Positions 40,856-49,715 of a stretch of DNA of 64,000 bases are shown here, piece after piece (position 1 is the first letter of the stretch; each line of letters starts with the position of its first letter). The DNA comes from Haloferula rosea. GTDB lineage: Bacteria > Verrucomicrobiota > Verrucomicrobiia > Verrucomicrobiales > Akkermansiaceae. The translations under genes and the position numbers were made by a program. The stretch covers positions 124,001 to 188,000 of the forward strand of contig NZ_JAENII010000004.1 in the NCBI RefSeq assembly GCF_016595525.1. The letters run 5' to 3'. The notes beneath the pieces are model-generated. The model was not told where the DNA came from and made no database searches. It saw only the letters and a program-made list of their open reading frames with translations.

Positions 40856-41394
40856 ACATCGTCCTTGGCATCACCGGTTCGATCGCTGCCTACAAGGCGG
40901 CGGATCTCGCGTCGCAGTTGGTGAAGGCCGGTCATGACGTCCATCCGGTGATGACACCGTCGGCGACGGAATTCATCACCCAGCTGACGCTCCAGACCCT
41001 GACCCGGACATCCGTGCTCGTCGGCCTGGAGGACGAGAAGCAGAGTTGGAAGCCGGGTCACATCGATCTGGCGGACAATGCCGATCTGCTCGTGGTCGCC
41101 CCGGCATCGGCCAACACGCTCGCCAATTTCGCCAATGGTCTGGCGCCCGACTCACTGAGCTCGATCTACCTCGCGCTGCCACGCACCACCACCGTGCTGC
41201 TCGCTCCCGCGATGAATGGCAAGATGTGGGATCATCCGGCCACCCGCAGGAACGTCACCCGGCTTGCCGAGGACGGCTGCCACTTCGTCGGCCCCGCCGA
41301 AGGCGAACTCGCCTGCGGCTACCAGGGGCTTGGGCGGATGTCCGAAGTCGGCGACATCCTCGCCGCGATCGGCGAGCTGTCGCTTCGACTTTGA
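40852..41394 (+). CDS. coaC: Phosphopantothenoylcysteine decarboxylase, stand-alone CoaC-type flavoprotein
   Basis: An FMN enzyme of coenzyme A synthesis that decarboxylates 4'-phosphopantothenoylcysteine. It has 180 residues, covering only the CoaC half of the usual CoaBC fusion of about 400. Motifs: VLGITGSIAAYKAADL, the active-site His in KPGHIDLADNADLLVVAPASANTLA, the PXMNXXMW motif as APAMNGKMWDHPA, and the catalytic Cys in EGELACGYQGLGRM. The CoaB synthetase must be coded elsewhere. It overlaps gmk (ATGA) and converges on the beta-strand repeat gene. Confidence 0.9.
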   Translation: MNIVLGITGSIAAYKAADLASQLVKAGHDVHPVMTPSATEFITQLTLQTLTRTSVLVGLEDEKQSWKPGHIDLADNADLLVVAPASANTLANFANGLAPDSLSSIYLALPRTTTVLLAPAMNGKMWDHPATRRNVTRLAEDGCHFVGPAEGELACGYQGLGRMSEVGDILAAIGELSLRL

Positions 41395-41413
41395 AGCCGG
41401 CCAGGACAGCCGA

Positions 41414-43426
41414 TCACATCCTGCGGCGGCGCAGGATGGCGAGCACGCCAAGGCTCCCGAAGAGCACCGAGATGCTTGGTTCCGGCACGGCCATGAGGGC
41501 AATGTCATTGCCGCCGGTGAAGGTCGAGCCGGCGCTGTCGGCATTGTAGCTGATCACCCAGTCGAGACCGTCGTAGTTGGTGACCGTATCGCCTTGGGCG
41601 AGACCCGTGAAGGTTCCTGTGATCGCATCCGTTCCGTCGTTCACGAGGATGAAGAGCATGTCGCCGTTCACGAAGCTTCCCGCAGTGAATTGATCGACCA
41701 GGGTGCCGCCCGTGATATCGACGGTGCCGGTGACATCGATCTGGTCGTGACCGCCGACCCCGGGAGTCGACCCGATCACTTCGATGATGACGCTGCCGGA
41801 GAGATTGTAGTCTCCGGTGCCCATGATGCCCGGGCTGTTGCCAGGATTGTGGAAGGCACCGGTCGCAATGGTCACGTCGCCCACGGTTCCGCTTCCGCCC
41901 AGAGTGGCTCCGGCGCTTACGCTGATCGTGCTGTTCTCGATGCTGCCATCCACCACGAGAGTGCCGGAAGTGACGATGGTGGGTCCGCTGTAGGTGTTTT
42001 CACCCGTGAAGGTGACGGTGCGGGATGCGCTGTCGCCGATGATCTCGACACCACCATTTGAAATGACTCCGTTGAAACCGGTGGTGCTTTCGAGAGTGAT
42101 GGCTCGCGTGTCACCCCCGAGGTCGACATCGCCATTAAACTCCGTCCGTGACCCGAAGCCGCCCGTTGTGAAATCAGCGTTGACCACGACGTTGTTGGCG
42201 AGTTCGACCGTTGTATTGTCAGCGGCAAAGGTGCCACCGTTGATGGTCAGGGTGCCGAACCCCAGAGCGGAATCGTCCTCAACGATCAGGACACCGCCGT
42301 TGAGGGTGGTTCCTTGGTTGTAGCTGTTGCTGCCATTGGTCAGACGCAGGGTGTTCGAGCCATCCTTCGTGATGGAGTATCGACCAGCGATCTGTTGCCC
42401 GAGAATGATTTCCCCGGTGCCGTCGATGTTGATGTTCCGTTCATCACCGGCGCTGCCAAAGGCAATGAAGTTGCCCATGCCGGTGAGATTGGCGCTGCCG
42501 CCGGTGTTTGTGATGGTTCCATCGTCGATCGTTCCGGAGGACCCGTTGGCGAGTGGGTTGGCGATGTCGAGACCATTGACGTCAAGGGTGCCCGTGAGGG
42601 ATGAGATGACTCCTTCCCCGGCGGCTCCACCCGCGCTGTCTCCAAGGGCGAAGACATGGCCCAGCTTTACGATACCACTGAGGATCGAGGTGCCGCCGCT
42701 GTAGTCGCTGCTCGCGTTGAGTTCGGTTACGGTATTGGAGGCCGTATTGACGACAAGGTTGACGACCGCCGTTCCGCTGCCCGTGGTGTTGTCGATGTCG
42801 TTGTTGAAAACGAATCCTCCTGATCCGGTGCCCGAAAGCGTGATCGTGGCTGCTCCAGAGACACTGGAGTCAGCGCGAAGAACGCCATCGAAGGTGATGG
42901 CGTTGCTCGAGTTGTTCTCGATTTCCAGGGCATTGGAAAGTGCTTCCACACTGATGTTCTGGTAATCAGCGATGGTGTCAGACCCTGAGACGATGGTGTC
43001 ATCGAGGGTGCCGAATGTTACAGGACCAGCGCCCACTTGGGAGGTGAACCGTTCGGTGATCCCCAAGCTTGCGGAGTTCGGGCTGCTAGGATTGTTGTCG
43101 TGGATGAACTGGAGGCTTCCGGTGGATCGCACGGATACGATCCCCACGTCCCGGTTGTTGTTGTTCAGGTGGACGATGAAACTCTCCGAGAGTTCATCGG
43201 TCGTCGTGAATTCCACATGATCCGTATTGGATGGTGCGGACCCGGAAGGGGTTCCACCCAGGTTGGTTGCCCAGTTGTCCGAGTTGTTCCACTGGTACGC
43301 CGTGATGTCCTGTGGGTCACCCCCTCCTTGGGTTCCGCCATCGCCGCTCCAGTAGAGGTCTTGAGCGTGGGATAAGCCGATGAGCGAGGCGGCGAGGGAC
43401 AGGGGAAAGGTATGGGAGCGGTACAT
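41414..43426 (-). CDS. Autotransporter-associated beta-strand repeat protein with PEP-CTERM tail
   Basis: A secreted protein of 670 residues; the signal peptide ends at GLSHA-QD. Most of it is beta-helix made of Gly-, Asn- and Thr-rich repeats, such as TGENTYSGPTIVTSGTLVVDG and SYNQGTTLNGGVLIVEDDS, the pattern known as PATR repeats. No outer-membrane beta-barrel follows. The end VPEPSISVLFGSLGVLAILRRRR is a PEP-CTERM sorting signal. The start is 60 bases from a palindrome also found near 54469, with a possible promoter next to it. It is the last of five minus-strand genes in the putative polysaccharide locus and probably coats or binds at the surface. Confidence 0.85.
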   Translation of the reverse strand: MYRSHTFPLSLAASLIGLSHAQDLYWSGDGGTQGGGDPQDITAYQWNNSDNWATNLGGTPSGSAPSNTDHVEFTTTDELSESFIVHLNNNNRDVGIVSVRSTGSLQFIHDNNPSSPNSASLGITERFTSQVGAGPVTFGTLDDTIVSGSDTIADYQNISVEALSNALEIENNSSNAITFDGVLRADSSVSGAATITLSGTGSGGFVFNNDIDNTTGSGTAVVNLVVNTASNTVTELNASSDYSGGTSILSGIVKLGHVFALGDSAGGAAGEGVISSLTGTLDVNGLDIANPLANGSSGTIDDGTITNTGGSANLTGMGNFIAFGSAGDERNINIDGTGEIILGQQIAGRYSITKDGSNTLRLTNGSNSYNQGTTLNGGVLIVEDDSALGFGTLTINGGTFAADNTTVELANNVVVNADFTTGGFGSRTEFNGDVDLGGDTRAITLESTTGFNGVISNGGVEIIGDSASRTVTFTGENTYSGPTIVTSGTLVVDGSIENSTISVSAGATLGGSGTVGDVTIATGAFHNPGNSPGIMGTGDYNLSGSVIIEVIGSTPGVGGHDQIDVTGTVDITGGTLVDQFTAGSFVNGDMLFILVNDGTDAITGTFTGLAQGDTVTNYDGLDWVISYNADSAGSTFTGGNDIALMAVPEPSISVLFGSLGVLAILRRRRM

Positions 43427-43457
43427 GCTGAGGGGAGTCTTGGCGACTTTGGTTGTG

Positions 43458-43486
43458 AATGTAGGGGCGAACGGACGAGGTGTCGC
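43458..43486 (-). promoter_or_regulatory. Candidate activator-dependent promoter of the PEP-CTERM repeat gene
   Basis: On the minus strand, GCGACA at 43486-43481 and TACATT at 43463-43458 with a 17-base spacer. The weak -35 directly abuts the palindrome at 43486-43505. The start codon lies about 32 bases beyond the -10. Confidence 0.45.
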
Positions 43487-43505
43487 CTCACGAGTATTCG
43501 TGAGG
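43486..43505. promoter_or_regulatory. Palindromic operator candidate, site 1
   Basis: CCTCACGA and TCGTGAGG form a perfect inverted repeat around GTAT. The same palindrome with two changed positions is at 54469. The sequence GGTGTC, three or fewer bases to its left, is also shared, and in the minus direction forms part of a -35-like box. Size and symmetry fit a dimeric regulator such as a NarL-type protein, one of which is encoded at 56564. Confidence 0.6.
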
Positions 43506-43570
43506 GTCCGCGGACAGAGTGAGTTGACGGTTTGCCATTCAGGCCATCGGGTGATGTGGGCCGGAGCTTC

Positions 43571-46500
43571 TCACGGGCTTGGAATGCTGAGTCGGAAGAA
43601 TGCCTTGTCCCCCAAGGGGTAGAGCGATGGATCGGGCTTGAGTTCGACGTCAACGAGATCGCCGTTGGGCGTCAGCGTTTCCACGAAGGGGATGGGTACG
43701 AAGTCACCATTGAGGGTGGTGCTCATTTGGAGTTCGTAGCCGTAGGCTGAATTCGGATTCCAGCTGAAGGCGATTGTCGGATCCGGGCCGATGCCGGGTG
43801 TGTTGGCGATGCGGACGGGCTGGACGTTGGCCACGTTCGGGTCGGTGCCGAAGCCGTGCTCAACCAGGTTCACGAAGCCGTCGCCATCCGGGTCTTCATG
43901 CTCACCCGAGTCCGCCGGATACTGTCCGTTGCCATCAGGGATGAAATTCTCCGCGAGGAAGTCCTCGTAGCTGTCGCGCACCCGCACGACGTAGGGCTTG
44001 CCGTAGCCGATGGCTTCACTGAAGCCGGTCCCAGAATGGAGGCCGGCCACCTGAATCAGGAAGCGATCCTCCTCACCTCCCGCCTCGACGGTGAGGTGGG
44101 GATCCAGGATCGGTGTGATTTCCGCCAAGGTGAAGCTGCCCGCGGTGAAGGCCGACTCGTGGATGTTGGTCACGGTCTCGAGCCCGGTCGCCACGATCTG
44201 ATCAAAGAACCAGCCCCTGTTCGACGAGGTGCCCGATTCGTAGCTCGGATTGCGGACGGTTTCGTGAATGTAGCGGAACCGCAATTGGAAGATGCGGCCC
44301 TTCACGTCATCCATGCCCACATTCACTTTGGTGAAGATGGACTCCTCGGTTCCGCCCTGCTGAATCCAGAGGGTTTGCCACGTGGTGCCGTCGAACGAGA
44401 TCTGGACCTCGGCGAACTGGCCGGTGCTTGAGTTGCCCATGCGGCTGTTGAATGCCAGCGTGGTGCCCGGGCGGGCGTAGTAGGTATCCGGGAAGGTGAG
44501 AGTGGTGCTTTGGCCACTGGAATCGTGTGCCAGACGATACGACTTCGCACCCGCATTCACCGTGTCTGTCTGTTCGTGGGCAAGGCCATTCCCGGCGTAG
44601 ACCAGCTCCTCGGGTTCACTGTCTTCGGCTCCGAAGGAGAGAGCAATCGGCGTCGTCTTCGAGATCCTCCTCATCGATGCCGAAACGTCGACATCCGTGG
44701 TCACGGAGAAGGTGTGATCGGCTCCGGTGGTGACTTCGGTGACTCCATTCAGTTCACGGACCACCGGGCGGCTGACCAGCTGGGCCACACCGATGGCCTC
44801 CTCGCCCCTGCCCGAATAGAACAGGTAGGTCCGCCCATCAAGGTCCTCAAGAATGCCGGGATCGCGCAACTGGCGGACACCGGTGGCCGAACCCAGTCGG
44901 GAAATGTCGATGGGGAGGTCTCCTCCCTCCCAGTTCTCTTCTGGAGCGATCAATTCCTGGCTTGGGAAAGCTCCTTTCCAGTCCCTCCAAGAGTCATTTG
45001 TGCCGGATGGAAGGTCGGCGAAGTTGAAGGTCGAGACCTGAATCTGTTCCGGGCTTGCCGCCTTGTTGGTCAGAAACGCGTAGAGGATTCCGTTGCGCTT
45101 GAGCACACCGAAGTGGCGTGGGCGGAGATCCCCGATCGTTTGGCTGCCGGGAGGATCACTCCAGCCCACCCATCCGCGGCTTTCGGTTTCGGTGATGAAA
45201 GGCTGGGGCCCTTTCGACCACGATGGGCTTAGTAGATCGGCAGGGCTGTTTTCATCGACAGCGAACAGATCACCGGTGTTGGAGAAGGCGTAGTATCGGC
45301 CACCCTCGTTGAAGACACGGAAGTAGCTGTCGCCGTGGGAGAAGTCACGGGTGCCGTGGCCCGACTGTCCGGGTCGGCTGTCGCCACCGGACGGTTGATT
45401 GAAATTGAGTCCATCCGATGAGGTGGCGACAAAGGTTCTCTGAGGACCATTGTTCGGATCATCCCGCCTTCCGTGGTAGAACATCACGAACTGGAACGCC
45501 GGGTTCTGGGGGTCTGAGTCGTCGCGTTCGATCAAAACCTGGGGGGAAGCGATGTGGTCTTGAACCGAAGAGCCCCCCAGATCGATCTCACCATCGCTAC
45601 CGAGGTCCAGAACCCCCCGGTCTCCCGACGAGTAGATGCCCTGATCCATGCGGTAGCCAGTCCAGCTGCCCTCGAGGTCCGCCGCCCAGGCCATCCGGAT
45701 GTAGGTCCCGGCATGGTCCGCGAAGTAGAGATAGTATTTCGCGCTGGGATGCACCCGCTGGCCGGTTGGTAAGTCGTCCGGAAGCCGGATGCAGAATGCC
45801 CCGTTCAGGTTGTCGGAGTTACCGCTGCTGGCGCCTTGTGCCAGGCTCCATGTCTCATCAAGAATGGGCTGGCCACCATTCATCCGCCGGGCATGGAAAA
45901 GAAGTCCCTCGTTCACCTGGCCCAGCTCGTCGGGAACGACGACGGGGGGAATCACGGTTTCGACGAACGACTCGCCGGAGGGACTCGACGAGAGGGCCTG
46001 CCAGTTCGCTGCATTGAGAACCAGAACCGGATAGTCCTCCACCGGTAAACCGTTTCGTGTGCCGGAGTATTCGAGGGCTGGCTGGTCGCCGAAGCTGAGG
46101 TTGCCGCCAGGGACGTTGAGTGTCCCGGGAAGTTCCGACTCACCGGCTTCTCCCCAGCCCACGTCGCCTTCGAAGTCGACCCCGAAGATCAAATCGCCCT
46201 CGAAGTAGTCATTGCCGCCGCTGTTCAGCAGGGAACCTTGGGCAATGAACATTTGTTCTCCCTGGTTCGTCAGGGCAAAGCCGCCGGTCGTGGTTCCGAC
46301 ATTGGCGGTGGACGATCCATTCGCCATGTCGGTGACGACGACGACGGTCCCTGCGGGCAGGTCCACGCCTTCGGTGTTGGTCCATGTCATGGTGTTCGGG
46401 CTCGCATAGGAGCCACCACCAATGCCTTTGCCGCTTCCATCACCACCACCATCGTACTCGGCATCGATGAAGAGGAAGGACTCCCCGTTCGGGATGTCGA

Positions 46501-47230
46501 CCCAGGTGACGAAACTCAACGAGTCCGGTGAAGTGGTATTCCATCCCACGAACATGAGATCCCCGGGGAGGTAGTCGGGGGCACTTGAGTTCGGCTGGAA
46601 GGAGGTGCTGTCCAACGAGGCTCCTGCGAGGCTTCCCCAGTTCGAGAGGTTGAGCACCTGATTCTTGAAGGTCGCGAGATCCTGTCCCGTCCTTGAGGAT
46701 GTGAACTCATTCGATGTCTCGCCATCAAGGAACAGATGGTTCGTGCCCAGCCCACTTGGAAGATCGGACTCGCCACCTCCATCCCAGCCACTTCCACTGG
46801 AGGCATCGTAGTCGACCCCGAAGAGCAGGTCGCCCACCAGATTGCCACCGCTGATCGTGCCCCGGATGAGGAAGAACTGCTCACCTTGGTTGGTTAACCC
46901 CAGGTTTCCCGAAGCCGATCCGATGTTGGCGCTTGGAGTTGCCGTGTCGGTTACCACGATCACGGTTCCGGGAGCGACGGGAGAACCCGTGTCGTTCGTC
47001 CATACCATCGTGGAAGGACTGTCATAGGTTCCTGTGGCCGCGCTGTATTCAGCGTCGAGGATCGTGATGGACTCTCCAGCCGCCAGCTCGACCCAGGTCA
47101 CGAACGAGACCGCGTCCGTGCCGCTTGATTGGTATCCCACCACCATCACGTCGCCCGGTTCGAGCGCATGTGAAGTGAGCGGGGTCATCAGCACGAGGCC
47201 GAAGGAAAGGGATGAGAGAAGTCGATTCAT
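43571..47230 (-). CDS. Large secreted protein: tandem N-terminal domains plus a five-bladed-propeller glycosidase-like domain
   Basis: A protein of 1219 residues with a signal peptide (MNRLLSSLSFGLVLMTPLTSHA). Residues about 23-210 and 219-415 are two copies of one domain, for example GDVMVVGYQSSGTDAVSFVTW versus GDLMFVGWNTTSPDSLSFVTW, and both contain LTNQGEQ. Residues about 440-830 look like a GH43/GH117/GH130-type beta-propeller, with LLFHARRMNGG, DHIASPQVLIERDD, FVMFYHGRRDD and REL-type ends. A beta-rich region follows, then DPDGDGFVNLVEHGFGTDPN near residue 1120, a calcium-loop module shared with other secreted proteins here. The gene follows the esterase-sulfatase gene by 28 bases. Which sugar it acts on cannot be told. 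Confidence 0.75.
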   Translation of the reverse strand: MNRLLSSLSFGLVLMTPLTSHALEPGDVMVVGYQSSGTDAVSFVTWVELAAGESITILDAEYSAATGTYDSPSTMVWTNDTGSPVAPGTVIVVTDTATPSANIGSASGNLGLTNQGEQFFLIRGTISGGNLVGDLLFGVDYDASSGSGWDGGGESDLPSGLGTNHLFLDGETSNEFTSSRTGQDLATFKNQVLNLSNWGSLAGASLDSTSFQPNSSAPDYLPGDLMFVGWNTTSPDSLSFVTWVDIPNGESFLFIDAEYDGGGDGSGKGIGGGSYASPNTMTWTNTEGVDLPAGTVVVVTDMANGSSTANVGTTTGGFALTNQGEQMFIAQGSLLNSGGNDYFEGDLIFGVDFEGDVGWGEAGESELPGTLNVPGGNLSFGDQPALEYSGTRNGLPVEDYPVLVLNAANWQALSSSPSGESFVETVIPPVVVPDELGQVNEGLLFHARRMNGGQPILDETWSLAQGASSGNSDNLNGAFCIRLPDDLPTGQRVHPSAKYYLYFADHAGTYIRMAWAADLEGSWTGYRMDQGIYSSGDRGVLDLGSDGEIDLGGSSVQDHIASPQVLIERDDSDPQNPAFQFVMFYHGRRDDPNNGPQRTFVATSSDGLNFNQPSGGDSRPGQSGHGTRDFSHGDSYFRVFNEGGRYYAFSNTGDLFAVDENSPADLLSPSWSKGPQPFITETESRGWVGWSDPPGSQTIGDLRPRHFGVLKRNGILYAFLTNKAASPEQIQVSTFNFADLPSGTNDSWRDWKGAFPSQELIAPEENWEGGDLPIDISRLGSATGVRQLRDPGILEDLDGRTYLFYSGRGEEAIGVAQLVSRPVVRELNGVTEVTTGADHTFSVTTDVDVSASMRRISKTTPIALSFGAEDSEPEELVYAGNGLAHEQTDTVNAGAKSYRLAHDSSGQSTTLTFPDTYYARPGTTLAFNSRMGNSSTGQFAEVQISFDGTTWQTLWIQQGGTEESIFTKVNVGMDDVKGRIFQLRFRYIHETVRNPSYESGTSSNRGWFFDQIVATGLETVTNIHESAFTAGSFTLAEITPILDPHLTVEAGGEEDRFLIQVAGLHSGTGFSEAIGYGKPYVVRVRDSYEDFLAENFIPDGNGQYPADSGEHEDPDGDGFVNLVEHGFGTDPNVANVQPVRIANTPGIGPDPTIAFSWNPNSAYGYELQMSTTLNGDFVPIPFVETLTPNGDLVDVELKPDPSLYPLGDKAFFRLSIPSP

Positions 47231-47258
47231 ACAGGGTAGGTTGGAAATTGGGCAGGGG

Positions 47259-49679
47259 CTATCGGAGCCAATCGGGGATGGAGTCGTCGGATTGCCACTC
47301 CCTCACCCTCCGGTCCAGCTTGTCGCCTTCCCACTCGGAGTCGCCTGCAGGCAGCGCTTCCTTGGTGGGCAGGAACTTTCTGTGTTCGGCGATGATCGCG
47401 GCGTATTCCGGGTCCTTGGCGAGATTCCGGTGTTCACCCTGGTCCTTCCGGTGGTCGTACAATTCCTCGCTCCCATCACGATAGCGTATGTAGCGCCAGT
47501 CGTTGCTGCGAATCGCATGGTTGCCGTAGTACCACGTATTCAGGACCGGACGCTTGCTGGTCAGTGAGGGATTCCTGAGCAGCGGAACAAGCGACTGCCC
47601 GTCCAGCTTGGGAGCCTGCGGGAGGTCGCAGAGGTCGACGAGCGTCGGGTAGATGTCGAGCAGGCTGACCACTTGGGGGCTGGTCTTGCCGGCGATGGAA
47701 ACTCCCGGCGCCTTGAAGAACAGGGGGACGCGGGTGGCTTCCTCCCACAGCGACTGCTTCCGCCAAGTGTGTTTCTCGCCGAGGTGCTGACCGTGATCCG
47801 ACCACAGGACGATGATGGTGTTGTCAGCATGGGGGCTGTCCTCGAGAGCGGTGATCACCTTGCCGATCTGCTCGTCGACAAATGAAACGCAGGCGAGGTA
47901 GCCGTGGACGAGTTCCTTCCAGTAGTCGTCGTCGATGGTCAGGACCGCGTGGTGGTCGCCTCCCTGAATCGTCCCGTAGGCGATGGATTTCCCCATGATT
48001 GGAATGTCCGACATCTCGGTCTCGGGCACCTCCGGGATCTGGATCGTCGCCGGATCATACATGTCGAAAAACTTCCTCGGTGCGGTGAAGGGCACGTGGG
48101 GACGGACGAAACCCACGGCCATGAAGAACGGCTCCTCGTAGTTTTCTCCCAGCTGGTCCACCGCCCACTCGGCGATGAGTTCATCGAACATCTTCCCGCC
48201 GGGCATGTCTTCGGGGTCGAGCGGTCCGGCGCAGAGTGAGTTGCCGTCGACGTCGGGACCGAAGCGGTTGCTGATCCGGCTGCCTTCCTTGGGAAAGGGA
48301 TAGAAGTGCCTGCCGCCGTATCCGGATCCGCGCTTCATCAACTCCTTGGGAACCTTGTAGCCCGGTGCGGTCACGTCCCAGAAGTCCTTGGTCCGTTCCT
48401 TGTAGTCGGAGACGCCCTGGTGGAACACCTTGCCGGCGGCCATGGTGTGGTAGCCATTGTCCTTGAAATGCTGCGGGAGCATCTTGTGGGATCCCATCAC
48501 CTCGTCGTAAGTACGACGCATGGCGGAGGTGGATGCATACCACCCGGAGGTGGTGGGGTGCAGGCCGCTCAACAGCGAGTTGCGCGAGGCGGTGCAGACT
48601 GCTTGCGAGCAGTGCGCATTGGTGAACAGGACTCCTTGGCCGAACAGCCGGTCCATGTGAGGTGTCTTTGCCTGCGAGTTGCCGCCCATGGCGCCCTCCC
48701 AGTCATTCAGGTCGTCGACGGAAATGAAGAGCACATTGGGTCGTGCGGACCGTGGGAGCGACACCCGCTCGGTTCCTTCCGAGGCCACGAGGTGGGTGTT
48801 GAAGAACGAAAGCACATCCTTTCGGAGGTCGAAATCCTTGTTCTTGAGGGGCCAGGCGTGGCCCGCGCCATCGATCATGCGGAGCGTGCTCGTGGCTCCG
48901 GCTTGCTGCAGCGTCCGGTGCAGTTCCTCGGATTGCGCACGGTCCACGGTGGTGTCCGCCGTTCCGTGGAGAATCAGGGTGGGGGGGGAGTCCTTCGTGA
49001 CGTGGGTGACCGGGGAGGCGAGTCGCCACAGGTCGGCGGCACTCTGGCGGTCACCCTTGAACAGCCGGTGGTCCTTGAGTTCGTCGGTCGGAGTGCCGTC
49101 GGGTTCGGTCACGCAGCGTGTCAGCAGGTTGGTGATGCCGTACATGTCGACGCAGGCACGCACCTCGTCTGAAACGCCCGGATACGGTTGTTTCGGGCTG
49201 AGCTCCGGATGGTTGGCGGTGTAGGCGACCATCAGGGCGAGGTGTCCGCCGGCCGATCCACCGATCACACCGATGCGGTCGGGATCGACGTTCAACTTGC
49301 CGGCATTCACCCGCAGCCAGCGCACGGCATTCTTGCAATCGTGGAGGTTGTTGGGCCAGCGCCGGCCGGCACTGAGCTCGTAGTTGATGCTGATCGCCAC
49401 GTAACCTTCCTTGGCCAGGGTGGTGCCGGTGACGAACTCGCGCTCCCGCGCCTTGTCACCGCTGGTCCAGCCTCCACCGTGGATGATCACCACTGCAGGC
49501 GCGGGCTCGCTGCCGCGTTCGGTGGGCTGATAGAGATCGAGTTTCTCACCGCGATCGGGGGCGAGGAATGTGAGGTCCCGCTGGATGGTGACGCCATCCG
49601 GTGGAGTGGCATCAAAGGGTTTCGCAGCGTGGAGGATGCCGGCAAATGAGGTCGCGAGGACGAGGGCAAGACGGATCAT
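47259..49679 (-). CDS. Esterase-sulfatase fusion protein
   Basis: A secreted protein of 806 residues; the signal peptide ends at GILHA-AK. Residues about 30-295 are an alpha/beta hydrolase of the BD-FAE / acetyl-xylan-esterase-like type. They carry the oxyanion motif VVIIHGGGWTSGDKA, nucleophile Ser142 in IGGSAGGHLA, Asp in LILHGTADTTV and His in GAGHAWPL. Residues about 310-806 are a type I sulfatase: PNVLFISVDDLNDW with the metal-binding Asp pair, and VCTASRNSLLSG in which Cys362 should be converted to formylglycine. The later VLWSDHGQHLGEK is the second metal site. It resembles iduronate-2-sulfatase-like family S1_7, which I judge from memory. The fusion suggests paired deacylation and desulfation of one polysaccharide. 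Confidence 0.9.
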   Translation of the reverse strand: MIRLALVLATSFAGILHAAKPFDATPPDGVTIQRDLTFLAPDRGEKLDLYQPTERGSEPAPAVVIIHGGGWTSGDKAREREFVTGTTLAKEGYVAISINYELSAGRRWPNNLHDCKNAVRWLRVNAGKLNVDPDRIGVIGGSAGGHLALMVAYTANHPELSPKQPYPGVSDEVRACVDMYGITNLLTRCVTEPDGTPTDELKDHRLFKGDRQSAADLWRLASPVTHVTKDSPPTLILHGTADTTVDRAQSEELHRTLQQAGATSTLRMIDGAGHAWPLKNKDFDLRKDVLSFFNTHLVASEGTERVSLPRSARPNVLFISVDDLNDWEGAMGGNSQAKTPHMDRLFGQGVLFTNAHCSQAVCTASRNSLLSGLHPTTSGWYASTSAMRRTYDEVMGSHKMLPQHFKDNGYHTMAAGKVFHQGVSDYKERTKDFWDVTAPGYKVPKELMKRGSGYGGRHFYPFPKEGSRISNRFGPDVDGNSLCAGPLDPEDMPGGKMFDELIAEWAVDQLGENYEEPFFMAVGFVRPHVPFTAPRKFFDMYDPATIQIPEVPETEMSDIPIMGKSIAYGTIQGGDHHAVLTIDDDYWKELVHGYLACVSFVDEQIGKVITALEDSPHADNTIIVLWSDHGQHLGEKHTWRKQSLWEEATRVPLFFKAPGVSIAGKTSPQVVSLLDIYPTLVDLCDLPQAPKLDGQSLVPLLRNPSLTSKRPVLNTWYYGNHAIRSNDWRYIRYRDGSEELYDHRKDQGEHRNLAKDPEYAAIIAEHRKFLPTKEALPAGDSEWEGDKLDRRVREWQSDDSIPDWLR

Positions 49680-49715
49680 GGATGTCTGGTGGGTGGTGGA
49701 CGTGGGAGACCGTTG

